A DNA stretch of 64,000 bases from Pelecanus crispus (Eukaryota; Chordata; Aves; Pelecaniformes; Pelecanidae): contig NC_134643.1 of assembly GCF_030463565.1 (NCBI RefSeq), forward strand, positions 127,330,309 through 127,394,308, in the 5' to 3' direction. Each line of letters opens with the position of its first letter. Within the stretch, counting starts at the first letter, position 1. Below are positions 40,301 to 50,900 of this stretch, piece after piece. Made by a program: the position numbers and the translations under genes. The notes under the pieces are model-generated. The model saw only the letters and a list, made by a program, of their open reading frames with translations, was not told the DNA's origin and ran no database searches.

Positions 40301-43300
40301 CTGGCTCTGGGGAGCCTGGAGCAAGAGGGCTGGTAAGGGGCAAAATTCCTAGAGACGAGCCCTGTTCCGCATGGCTAGTGAGGGGAAGGTTGCAGCAGTG
40401 CAGCAGAGGAGAGCGCAGTGAGGGACACGGCCTCGACTCTGTCCAGAGCACCTCGACAGCCCCCGCTGTGCCTTTTTGCAGGAAAGCACACTGTGCACAC
40501 ATACGTCCCTGACACGGCAGGGACACTGGTGCAGGCAGCAGCAAAGGGACATGGAAACTTGCACTGATGGTCCTGTGCAGGCTGCACAATAGTGGGGAAG
40601 GCTCCTCTCTTGTCCCCCACCTCATGTCATACCCCATCATAATCTAGTGCCTGAGCAGGATGACAGTGACAAGGAAAAAAAAAAAAAATATTTATCTTCT
40701 ATCCCATCAGGAAAACCCTCTCTGGGATCCTCTGAATATTCAAGAGTTTCCCAGCTTGAAAACACCTGGGGTTGCCCTGGCTCCTCCAGCTTCCAAGGCT
40801 GTTTGCCTTGCCATGAGGCAACCTGCCATGCATGCCTGCACAGGAGTGGGACCCTCGCAGGCCCTCGGAAATTTCAGCAACAAGGCACCTCAGCACTCCG
40901 GGCTTCCCGCGGCTGCTGGGAGGGGAGCTGAGGGGAGGACAGAGCCCGAGCTGCGGGGCCGCAAGCTGACCTTGTAACTGCAAATGCAAGAGCCCCTCAA
41001 ATCCCTGCCCCTCCCGCAGCCCCTCAGGGATGCCACCCTGCCCGGTACCCTAGCGGAGGGAGCATCCCTGCCCTTCCCACCTGTGTTTCCTGAAGTGGGT
41101 TCAATCAGCGTGTCTCCTGGTTTTATGATCCCGGCTCTCTCTGCATCTTCCACCATCCTCAGGCTGATGCGGTCCTTCACACTGCCCCCCGCGTTGAAAT
41201 ACTCACATTTTGCCACTGGAAATGAAAGGGGAGGCTCCATCAGGGACAAGCTGCAGCTGGGAGCACCAGCTCCTTGCTCCCCCAGCCCTCACTGCAGTCA
41301 TTTGAGGACACCCATTCCTCCCCTGTGGGACAGTCCTTTGCTCAGGAGAGTGCATCCTCCATCTGCTTACAGGGTGCCACAGCTTGTCATGGGATTACCC
41401 ATCAGCATACCTGCCCATAGTCCATCTTTCCACCACATTTCGTCTACCTTCAGCACCCTGAAGGCAGCGGGCAGGCCCGGTAAGTGCAGGATGGGTTTAA
41501 AATCAACTGGACATACAGTGATTGCTAGGTGGAAGATCCCACACGGGTACGATACACCTTGCTGCCCTGCCTTGAGGTCTCTTTGCTGAGCAAGGCACTG
41601 TCAGGGTTAACAGCCAGGTCTCACGATCTTTCCTGGGGCATGGCAATTATTAACAGGTGTCTAAAAAGGTGCCCTTCTGTAGGGATGATGTGTAGTCCCG
41701 AATGGGGTGCCATAAAGAAAAACAAACAATAGAAAGGATACTGTCAAGTGCCAGCCAAAATTATGCTTTCTTCGCTGAACTACCAAAAAAAACCCAACTA
41801 ACAAAGACTTTCCAAGGTGTGCTCAAACTGCAAGGCACACCTTATTCCTAATCAGGCCTTCCACACTGCTAGCGCTCAGGGCAGGACTCTTCCCACCAAG
41901 GTGTCGATGAACGTCTGCACCTGAACTGATGGTACTGAGCTCTGTTTTATGGACAACAGGGCAAAATGGGTACTTTGAGGGTGTCATTCACTTCATCCTA
42001 GCAGAGACAGCTACTTCAGGCTGACAAATCAGCCAGATACTTGAGCAGCCAAAGCAACGGGGGAAAAAATCTTGTGCTTATCATTACATTTGCAATGCAA
42101 AGTGCCAAAACTTCAGCTACTCTGAGATCCCTGGAGGCACAGAGATTACAAGGTAATCGTGTCCAACCATAACTGCTTCTTTGACGCGGGAGCGCCGCAA
42201 GCTTTGGTATATTTGTTTGGTAGGAGGCTCTGTGCTGACCTGCAGCTCAGAGAGGCCCACGCAGCTGCTCTGCCTGTCCTGCTCTCCTTCCCCTGCTGCG
42301 CCAGGGGAGGGAGACACCATCCCAGCAAACAGGGTCTCCCCAGCTTCGCCGCTGCTGTTTGCACCAAATCCTCACGCTCCCGTAAGGCACTTGTCCCAGC
42401 AAGACATCCTCCAAGGGACAGACTCCTTCAGAGGGGGACCAGACATTGCAGACCTGTCCTCCTGTCTCTGCCACCTCTGCTCCACGGTCCCCTACCATCC
42501 CCTGAGGTCTCATTCCTGGAATCGAGGGGTGGTGCCACATGGAGGTTGCAGGGTGAGGGGCCCGAGGGTCCCAGATCCTGAGAGGGGATCTGGTCGAAGA
42601 GCACAGCACTCTCCGTGTGGCCATGTGCCCGGTGGATGCTGGCTACCAGGTGGATTCCGGGCTGTCACATAGGACTGCAAGGTCCCGCTGTGCCCTTTTA
42701 TTGATTGTCAGCACTCATCAAATCTCTCCTTCCTACCCAGCTACGTGACACTCATGAATCTTACTGCCTGAATCATACTGTCCTTCTGCCCAGCTTGGCT
42801 GAAATTCATTAAATAGGGTTAAAAGGTATAGGAAAGGAGACTGAAAAGTCCATATACACAGAGACAGCCTAATCATATCATCCTTATTTATGTAGGGGAC
42901 TAGACCTGAGATACCCTTACCTGAACCCTTACCTGAGATACCACCAGTGCTGTGCTAACATGCCCTCAGAGGGAGGACTTGGTTCCTGCTAGAAAACCTG
43001 GCCCCACAGCCAGCGCTTTGGCCTGGCTTTTAGCACCAGGGTCTGGCACACGTGTTGCTGATAAACCCAGCTGCCTGCAGCCCCCCGCTGCTCTGCCAGG
43101 GCTGTGTTTTGGGAAGGTCCCCAAGGGAAGCTGTCGCTGCCCCCGGTGCAGAGTCCCCGCTGTGTGGGAGCTCTGCCTGGCAGGCAGGGGCTACGCTGGC
43201 ATGTGTCCCCCACAGCCCGAACTGCCCCCTCTGCCTGGGCAGGCTGTGGGAATGGTCCCACTGTGCACTGCACCCCATTCCAGCCACCACGTTTTGGGAA

Positions 43301-46300
43301 GGCTCGGCCAGTCTCTCCTGTGCACGCCACGTGGTACCCTGGGTGCCGCAGCATCCCTGCCCATTGCCATGGTGCCATCCACTCATTCCCAAATTCAGCC
43401 CAGCTCTTCTCTGAGCTTATGCTGCAGTTATCTGGGAAGAGATGCCTCCACTACCATTAGCTCCCTGCTCATTGCAGCCTGAAACCATCCTGTTTGGTCC
43501 GACAAATGACTGTAGTGTAACCTAATAAGTGGGAGTACCCAACACGTGCCACATCTGGCCCTCCCCACCTGTGCTTGCTCTCCACAGAGCCTCTTCTGAA
43601 GCCCCCCTCCAACACCGCCCCTCACCCTCACCTCGTGGCACAGAAAAACCTGGTGGAAAGGGGACACTCACAGAGCTCACACTTGAGCCCATAGGACTTC
43701 CCAATCTTGTTGACTTGGACCATTGGGGTGCAGCCAATTTTCTTCAGGATGTTGGGCAAGATCTTTGTTTCTTCTGGCCTGAAATAATGCAGAAGAAAAA
43801 AAGAATTATGTCAAATCAAAGCAACTGTTACGCGACATGAACCAAGATAAAAGCAACTTTAGCAAGGCTACCGGGACACCCCAAATTCAAGAGAAAAGGT
43901 CCCCATTGACAATTAATGGCAGCAGGAGCTAGTTAGAAGAATAGATTTAGACTGGATATAAGAAAGAAATTTTTTACAATGAGGGTGGTCAAGCACTGGA
44001 ATGGGTTGCCCAGAGAGGTAGTGGAGGCCCCATCCCTGGCAACATTCAGGGTCAGGTTGGACGGGGCTCTGAGCAACCTGATCTGGTTAAAGCTGTCCCT
44101 GCTCACTGCAGGGGGGTTGGGCTAGATGACCTCTAAAGGTCCCTTCCAACCCAAAGCTTTCTATGATTCTGTCATTCAGGGCTGTTCTGAAATGTCTTGT
44201 TCTGGAAGGCCCTAGGCCAGACCTATAACTAAGTGAAGTGCGAAGAGCTGATGAGCCTTGGGATTTTACATAGTAGGTGAGAAAGCCAGAAGGCCATGTA
44301 CAATACAAGGCTCCTCCTCTTTCCTCCGTCCTACCCAGCACCACCTCTGCTTTTCACATTTTCAGCTCTCTCTAGGCCAACTGTTGCTTGCCTGGCCGGG
44401 ACTCCCAGACTTGCAAGGATGGCTCCAAGCCATCAGAAAGGCCCAAGCCACAGGGGACTGTGGAGGTTTTTTTGCAAATAATTAAACTGAGCTCTTGATC
44501 AGTGCAATCCAGCCTCCTGGTTCTGCTAGTCTGTGTCAGACTCTGGCAGTAGCCAAGAACCATGTCACAGCAATTGCAACCAGAATGAAAAAGACTTGTT
44601 TGCCCAACACACAACCGAACACATCTTGCCACGCAGCCAGGGAAGTAGTGTCCTCGAACTTTTTAAAAGACGGAGGGAAAAGATTGACGAGGAGGGCTGT
44701 GTTTATTGGGACCACAAACGTATTGCTGCTGGTTGATAGCCAGCACGTCCCTCTCTGAGTGGGGTGACAAAGCCCCACTCCCTTGCTGTTCAGCTCTCCT
44801 TTGCACAGCTCTCGCCTACTATCATCCTTTGAACCTTGAACCCAAGTTATCCTTGTCTGCTATCGTGGCCAGGCAGATGGCTGTCTGCTGACAGAAAGTC
44901 CATATGGTGCAGGGATGACATGCTGATTTACTTAAAGACACGCACGTCCCTCCAGGTTTTGCAAGCGCAATATAAACACTTCTTGCTTTGCAAGAATACA
45001 GGGGTAGTGGTTTAATGCAGGTCTTTACTACCGAAAGGAGCCAGCCTCCTTATATCTCAAGCCCAGAAATGATGAAGTATTACACGTGTGCTGTTATCTC
45101 TCCCTCCATGGAAAGTGTTACCGCACACATTACAACCTCTATTGAGTGCTGGTAAATGTGAGGCAATAACTCAATAAATGAGCTTCCCCCACAGCTGCAG
45201 CTATTTTCCATCTGCTGTAAAAGCCACCAAAATGCTCAAGAATTTGAGTCGGGCTGAGCACAAGGAGACTCCAGCTCCTTCAGGCGGTGTTTAACTAAAG
45301 CCTGGCTTTCAAGAGAGTGACCTGTGTATTACATTACACATCTAGATTGCAGGAAGTCAGCTCGAGAGAAGAAAGCAAGGCCATTTGTTTACCTTCAGCC
45401 AGTAATTGTGGTAAGCAAGATGCTACCGTGCCCTTTGAACCCCAGCAAGGCGTGATGTGGCACGGCAAGGTGCTGTGCGGCTCCGGGGTCTGCAGTGGTG
45501 GAGCCTGGCAAGGGGACGGGGAAGGGGAAGGCAACCCTGCGCTGCCTTGCATGCTGGGGCGAGCTTTGCCGGGAGGGCGAAGGTGGGAACCAGAAACTGG
45601 ACTGCTCTTTTGCATTGCCACCAGCTACCATCCCCAAAAAGAATAGCCTTTCTCTCACCCTGGGGCAAATTTTCGACAGTTCCTATCAAATTCCTTTCCT
45701 AATCGCTACCATATTTCACTACAAAAATAAGACGAGCACGGTCAGCTTCCTTCCCCAGCTGAGCGAGCTCTGTGCATGGACCTGAAGGCGGCAGGACTAT
45801 GGATACAAGAATCTGTGGCAAATGCCTTTGGTGGTCCTAAAAGATGTGGTGGGGTCACTCTGGTCCTGCTGCTGCTGGTATCAGTTCAGGATCGCAGTGG
45901 ACAAGGATGGTTTTCCTCCAAGATTTCTGCTTTTGTTCATGGCATGTTATTGCGTAAGATGTCCAGGAGGAAAAACAGCCCTGGCAAACCAAGTGATTCT
46001 TGCTGAGGTTATAGTGGGTCAGAATTGGCTCAAGGGGTATCAGAACTAGTCTAGCTCTGTACCTTTGGAAAAAATTAAATAATATTCTTAATTAAAATAA
46101 CATCTTGTCTTCTCCCATTCTCTGCTTCTACTCCCAAAACTCAATCAGATTTCACATGGGAATCTCAGAAAGTCCAGAGATTTTTGCTACATCAGCTGCC
46201 ATCTGTGGTTTACCCAGAGCAGAGAAAACAAACAAACCCCCTCCATGCGATTCTGCAAAGTAAAAGAAACAGTGTGGTGTGTCCCAGTGTATTTTCTTCA

Positions 46301-47941
46301 CTGCTGTACAGTGGGATATGTTTCAGTTCCTGCCCCAGCGATGCTGCATGGGCCCCCTCGGCCAGACCCCATCCCCAGGGAGGTGCCCAATGCCGAGGGC
46401 TGAGGCTGCCCCGGTGCCCCCCATGGTGCCCCCCTCCTGGCTGGGGGGTGGCATGGGCCCTGGCAGCGGCCCCGCCTTGCTGCCCTGGGGCACCCTGATG
46501 CTAATTTGCTAAAAACCAAGAATGTTATCCTGTTCAGCATAATTGAGAAAAAAAAAAAACCCAAAACATCATTTTGACTGAAAAGACCTCATCCTGTCCT
46601 CGGGTGCTAGCTGCAGGGGTTGCACTGGGTGAATGCCTGCATGCATGTTCGCTGGATCGGCTCTGAGGCTGTGGAGCACACTCCTCCTTCACAGGCCAGA
46701 CCTGGAGGCTGTTCTGGGCTGCACACATGCCGGTGGCTGCGCTCCGGCTGTGTCCTGCCTGGCACGCTGTACGGAGCTCCCCCAGCCAGCTCCCCGCTGG
46801 CAGGCGTCCACGCAGAGCAGTGCCGCACCTCCCATGGGCCCCAGTTCCTCACATGCTGGAGCTGAATTCATGTTTTACATCTTTGGCACAGCAGGGATGT
46901 GTCCGCAGCTCCCCTGACATTTATAGGACAGCCTTATCTTTAATAGCTTGTCTGGGTCTGGTTTGCTGAGCCATTAAAGCACCTCTCATCTAGTCCAGTC
47001 TGGACACTTTGGCAGGCTTATCTCACCCTGGGAGGAAGCCTGCTGCTGTGAGGAAAAGAGCCACTCAGAGCAATCACTTTGCCTTGCACTGCACTCTTGG
47101 GTCACTAACGCAGGGTGGGAAATCTCTGCGTGGGCCGTTTTCTGGTTATTTGAAAGTCCAGGCCCTGGTAACCTGGTTTTGTGAGGGTCTCTCAGCCATC
47201 AGTGAAGACATTGCTAGTATTTTAAAATCTTCTTACACACAGCCTCGGACTGTTTGAGTGAACAAGGGCAGCCAAACTGCAGCCCTCGACTGATGACCGC
47301 ATGGCTGTTACTGACTGTGCTGTACAACAGGATGGGTGCAACAGCTTTGGGGTGTATGTGTGCATTACACTACAGCCAGGAAAGGCATTGCTGCATCTCC
47401 TTGAGTGCCTAGCAGTTGGGAGTGCCTTCACTTCTGCTGTGCAACACCAGACCTCACAGAGTCCACTTTGCAGAAGTATACAAGTCCCTGGTTGAAATCT
47501 ATCTCTGAAATATCTTAACCTTAATTCTTCTGAAATGAGATGCCCTGAACTAGCAGATGCTTTCATATGTGTGCTGGAAAACACAGAGCTGAGCCACATC
47601 TTTCTGCAAGATTAAAGGGAGTGAGAAAGTTCTTCCTGGAGAGGAGATACTAGGTGGGTTTTGCCTTCTTAAACCATCATCAATGTAACATATGGTCAAA
47701 CTACTGACTTCTGGTCATGACCATCCTGGTGTAGCAATAGAACTTCATCTTCAGAAAAAGATATTGAGCTTCCCACACACTGAAATAACCAGCAAGAAAG
47801 AATTACTTACAAGGGCATACAGGAGTGTGGAGACTTGGTAGCAGGCATTGTAGCTGTCCATGTGCATTTACTGGGCAAGCTGGGAAGAATCCACGTGCTG
47901 TCGGCTTTGCTTTCCTGACTTCCCACGCAACTGCCATTCAT
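25261..47941 (-). CDS. Cysteine lyase-type paralogue of cystathionine beta-synthase (CBS-like), 15 coding exons
   Basis: A complete haem- and PLP-dependent enzyme of the CBS family, read by splicing 15 exons with consistent phases into 519 residues plus TAG. Domains: haem-binding segment with SKCTW (Cys26) and SPH (His39); PLP fold II core about 44-360 with PLP lysine Lys93 in GGSVKDR, TSGNTG at 120-125, GTGGT phosphate loop at 229-233, CPEC at 245-248 and CGGSSGS at 319-325; then two C-terminal CBS (Bateman) domains. Compared with remembered human CBS it has changed active-site surroundings (Cys60 for Asp86, Ile-Gly-Ser 226-228 for Ala-Ser-Val 253-255, His281 for Tyr308). Cysteine lyase (EC 4.4.1.10) turns cysteine plus sulfite into cysteate plus H2S in bird yolk sac, and is known to come from a CBS duplication. 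That this copy is cysteine lyase is inference from synteny and divergence. A second CBS or a pseudogene are alternatives, but the intact frame argues against decay. Confidence 0.88.
27887..27971 (-). CDS. Cysteine lyase coding exon 14: second CBS domain
   Basis: This 85-nt exon encodes [20 protein letters not shown] and IIVHEQMQ. It ends in phase 1 at a GTAGGT donor, and the split codon gives Phe with the last exon. Confidence 0.9.
28713..28821 (-). CDS. Cysteine lyase coding exon 13: first CBS domain, end
   Basis: This 109-nt exon encodes [20 protein letters not shown], then [16 protein letters not shown]. The acceptor is CCCTTACAG. Confidence 0.93.
29380..29514 (-). CDS. Cysteine lyase coding exon 12: first CBS domain
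   Basis: This 135-nt exon encodes [20 protein letters not shown], then [20 protein letters not shown] and AESG. The EKGxDQAPVV core of the first CBS domain is kept. Confidence 0.93.
30784..30855 (-). CDS. Cysteine lyase coding exon 11: linker to the CBS domains
   Basis: This 72-nt exon encodes [20 protein letters not shown] and HKPW. It is two codons shorter than in human CBS, in the linker between the catalytic core and the regulatory domains. Confidence 0.92.
31447..31552 (-). CDS. Cysteine lyase coding exon 10
   Basis: This 106-nt exon encodes [20 protein letters not shown] and [15 protein letters not shown]. It includes the conserved serine of the GGS motif (Ser322, human Ser349). Confidence 0.94.
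33176..33260 (-). CDS. Cysteine lyase coding exon 9
   Basis: This 85-nt exon encodes [20 protein letters not shown] and IREEGLLCG. It has the CBS length but is one of the more diverged exons. Confidence 0.92.
34292..34417 (-). CDS. Cysteine lyase coding exon 8
   Basis: This 126-nt exon encodes [20 protein letters not shown], then [20 protein letters not shown] and RS. His281 replaces the tyrosine of the CBS motif EGIGYDFIP. The donor is GTAAGT. Confidence 0.94.
35516..35607 (-). CDS. Cysteine lyase coding exon 7: PLP phosphate loop
   Basis: This 92-nt exon encodes [20 protein letters not shown] and [10 protein letters not shown]. The GTGGT loop and the CxxC are kept. The three residues before the loop (IGS) differ from the ASV of human CBS. 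Confidence 0.94.
36881..36950 (-). CDS. Cysteine lyase coding exon 6
   Basis: This 70-nt exon encodes [20 protein letters not shown] and QCE. The active-site tyrosine that begins it (Tyr223 in human CBS) is kept. Confidence 0.94.
38217..38348 (-). CDS. Cysteine lyase coding exon 5
   Basis: This 132-nt exon encodes [20 protein letters not shown] and continues to NSHILDQ. It is one codon shorter than in human CBS, just after the RTP motif, with the frame kept. The donor is GTAAAC. Confidence 0.93.
39565..39644 (-). CDS. Cysteine lyase coding exon 4
   Basis: This 80-nt exon encodes [20 protein letters not shown] and KMSMEK. The donor is GTCAGA, a weaker but valid GT site. Confidence 0.93.
41081..41215 (-). 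CDS. Cysteine lyase coding exon 3: PLP lysine
   Basis: This 135-nt exon encodes [20 protein letters not shown], with the Schiff-base Lys93, and ends in EPTSGNTG, the substrate-carboxylate loop. The acceptor is TTTCCAG and the donor is GTGGGA. Confidence 0.95.
43672..43778 (-). CDS. Cysteine lyase coding exon 2
   Basis: This 107-nt exon, the same length as its CBS counterpart, encodes [19 protein letters not shown] and [16 protein letters not shown]. It has Cys60 where CBS has an aspartate (IGDTPM). The acceptor is CATTATTTCAG and the donor is GTGAGT. Confidence 0.93.
43940..44175 (+). mobile_element. CR1 non-LTR retrotransposon, 3' fragment
   Basis: The end of a CR1 element: GGGCTAGATGACCTCTAAAG, then GGTCCCTTCCAACCC and the terminal TTCTATGATTCTGT. 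It is truncated at the 5' end, as is usual for CR1. It lies in the intron before cysteine lyase exon 2, antisense to the gene and about 160 bases from that exon's acceptor. Confidence 0.9.
44176..47810 (-). other. Cysteine lyase intron between coding exons 1 and 2 (main part)
   Basis: Intron sequence without recognisable exons. Open frames on both strands have no known motifs. Confidence 0.6.
47811..47941 (-). CDS. Cysteine lyase coding exon 1: haem-binding segment
   Basis: This exon encodes 43 residues from [12 protein letters not shown], through [14 protein letters not shown] to KSPHSCMP, and ends in phase 2 at a GTAAGTAATT donor. The order W-I-x-P, S-K-C-T-W, S-P-H matches the CBS haem exon (haem ligands Cys52 and His65 in human CBS). 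The acceptor is CCACAACACAG, so the exon reaches 47965. The 24 bases before the ATG stay in frame and would read ELTKTCPL. Confidence 0.85.
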
Positions 47942-47965
47942 GAGCGGGCACGTCTTGGTCAGCTC

Positions 47966-50900
47966 CTGTGTTGTGGAAATAGAGACCCACAGTCACCTGG
48001 GAGGAAAAGCAGACAGGCAGGCACCTGGGCAATAATTGTTGAAGGCAAGGAACAACTTCCATGTTTGGCTGTGAAAGCAGGGTGGCCAGCCTGAATGGGG
48101 CATCCCTACCATGGCATTTCAGAAACCTGGTTCTACGGATGCATCACATCACTCTTTTTGGAGTGGTATACTGAACCACATACATGGTAAACCATCACCT
48201 GGCCACCATCTCCAGTAAGTCTTCCCCTGCTCTAATGTACATTGAAGCATCCCCTCCACTAGAGAATTTGGTGCTCTGTATTTCATTATTTGGTCAAGAG
48301 CAGTATTTTTCACCCTAGCAGTGAAGAAACTGTAGGTAAGTCTACCGAGCAATAATTTGAGAATACTTGTATGGTGCTAATGGGCCTCAAAGGGCCAGAA
48401 GACACCTCTACTCTGACATCAGAGTGTATTAAAAGTGAAAAGAGAGAATTGATAGAAACAAAACATCAGGGAAGGGCAGCAAAAGTGCTCAGGAGTACAG
48501 AGCAAGTTCCACAGTAAACCAGCTTAAATAGCTGTGTAATAGAGGAGGATTCATCAGACTGGAAATGAGACTGGTGCCTGGTGGTGAAAGCGGGCTGTAA
48601 ATCCTGGGGGATCTGGAGAAGGTGACTGAGAAACACTTTTTTTTTTTTTCTCTGCACCAAATAATAAGGCAAAATGAAATTATGAGGAACAACTATAGGA
48701 GCAGAGCAGGTAAAAGTGGAACCAGAAAAGGGTTAAACAAGTTTGCAAAGGTCGAGTTCATTAGTGGCTTTTAAACACACTGGCCCTAATGGTACCTGCA
48801 CTCTGTGAGCATGGCAGTTTGCTGTGCTGGTTTCTCTGTATTGCTGGTGCATATGCAGAGAAAAGGAGGAGTCTGGTTTTATAGTTTCTTCTCAACATTT
48901 GCTGTTGACCAATAGCAGAAACAAGGGTTACATGGAGCTTTGGTGTCACCTTCTCTGGTGTGACCCTCTGCAATTCATCAGCCACCCTTTTGTGCTAAGG
49001 AAACCAGCTGCATGGAGAGAAGACACATGATTTTGGTAACTGGAAGTTTCTTTTCTGGCTTGTTCACAGAATGAATTTGCCCTGATTCAGACTTTGTTGA
49101 ATAAAGGGACCTTGGAGCTCAGTAGGGTCATGGTTAAAGACTTGGGTCTTACTTCGATTGATGATGGAAGTTGGCCTTAACCTGCTTGTTGTAGCATAGC
49201 CTGCCCTATACTACACTATACCCCTTCCTACACTACTGCGGTGGTGCCTTTTGCAATTAGAGCAAATGTAATGCTCTCATTAACTTTACTGTAGTAGAAA
49301 TTCTCAAGGGCATGATGTTGGACCTTCCTTCTACATTTAACTTCAGACTGAGAAGACGTAATTTTGAAATTTGATAGGACCAAAGAAGTGACACAAAGAA
49401 GAAGTCCCTCATTTCTAAACACAGAGGACCTGCAGAAGGACCAGGCCTGCTGCCATTGCAGAGGGGAGGGGATGGGATGTGGGAAATCCAGTCCATCTAC
49501 TGCCCCAGGGAGGGAATTCAGGCAGCTGACAGGAGGATGCTGGAGCCAACACGTGCAGCACAGATAGCAGAGGCCAACAGGTCTGCGGAGCATCACCTTC
49601 ATCCCAGGCCATAAAGCCACCGCTCTGCCCCTCCTCGACACCTGGGCTGCCTGCAGTGCCTGCGAAGCCCAGCTGACTCACATCGGCCGGGCGAGCAACC
49701 AGCACGCTGTTATGGCTGCGTTCCGATTATCTAATTCATTTGTGGCTTGCCACGTGAGCCCACAGGCAGCCTTGATTACCATTTCTGCCATCCTCCTTCC
49801 GCTGTCTTGCTCGCTTCACCCACTTGGCAGGAGCTTCTCTGAAGCAGCACGGCTGGACTACCTGAGGTCAGCGCTGGGCTTTGCCGGTGGTTTCCCCAGT
49901 AGCTGGGAAGATGGGGCTGCGGTTCGCTCCCAGCGTGTTGGGCTGTCCCTGAAACACGGAAATACACCGCAGCGTTATTGTAGCCATAGCAGAGGGCTGA
50001 AATGGCCCGCAGTGTGCAGCCGAGCCTTCTTCTCAGCCAGAGGCACTTGGGCATCTCTGAAGATGGAGGTCAACAACCTCCTGTCACCGCCTGGCCCCGC
50101 GACTGAAGCTTGGAGCGGCATGGCAGGCAGGGGACGCTGGGCCACCGCCACGTCAGGCCCTGAGCCGCCTTTTCTCCTCTGCAGACACCAACCCCGGCCC
50201 CACAAAGCAGCGAGAGACCAAGAGGGTGCAGGGCGGTCATGCCAAAACGGCTTGGATCCCGCAGCCGACAAAAACTCTCCTGGCAAATTTTGCCTCCCAG
50301 CGCTCTTCCCTGCCACTGCTCAACCTGTTGCTTCTTGGGAGGGATTAAAGGAAAAAAAAAAATGTTCATTTCCTTGCAAGCCAGGATTTGTGTTGGCCTT
50401 GAGTGTATCTCCCCAGGCAAATCCTTGTTTACCTAATGAATTAACTGGGAAGGAGCAAAAGTCACTTGTGGATAAAGAAGAGATAAGCCGCAGTATATCA
50501 GAGGTAGTTATCACGCTTTCACAACTGAGGTCACCAGTTACCAACCAAAATGTTGGCAAACTAGATTTTACAAGTTTGGGTTTTTTTTTTTTTTCCTGGT
50601 GATGCCCATCTCCACCATTTTGTGGTGGGATGGCAAGAGAGGAGAGGCAGGGGGCTGAAATTATTAGGGCTGCTTTTGTGGGTCTTTTCCCTCTTTGCTG
50701 GCACGTGGCTCCCTGCCCCGGTGGGTGCCGGCCCCAAGGGAGGCCCTGCGCAAGCCCCCTCTCCCCTCCAGCCCCGGCTGCGTGGGCATGCCGCTTGTGC
50801 CCCATTTTTCCCCATGGGGCACCTCAGCAGAGCTGCAGGAGTGACATGGAGCTGCGGGGATCACTGGAGGGGGCCCGGTGCCACCGTCCCGCCCTCCAGA

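Noticed and set aside
25261-47941. That the CBS paralogue is a pseudogene
   Set aside because: All 15 exons have canonical GT-AG sites, consistent phases, no stop or frameshift and kept catalytic residues.
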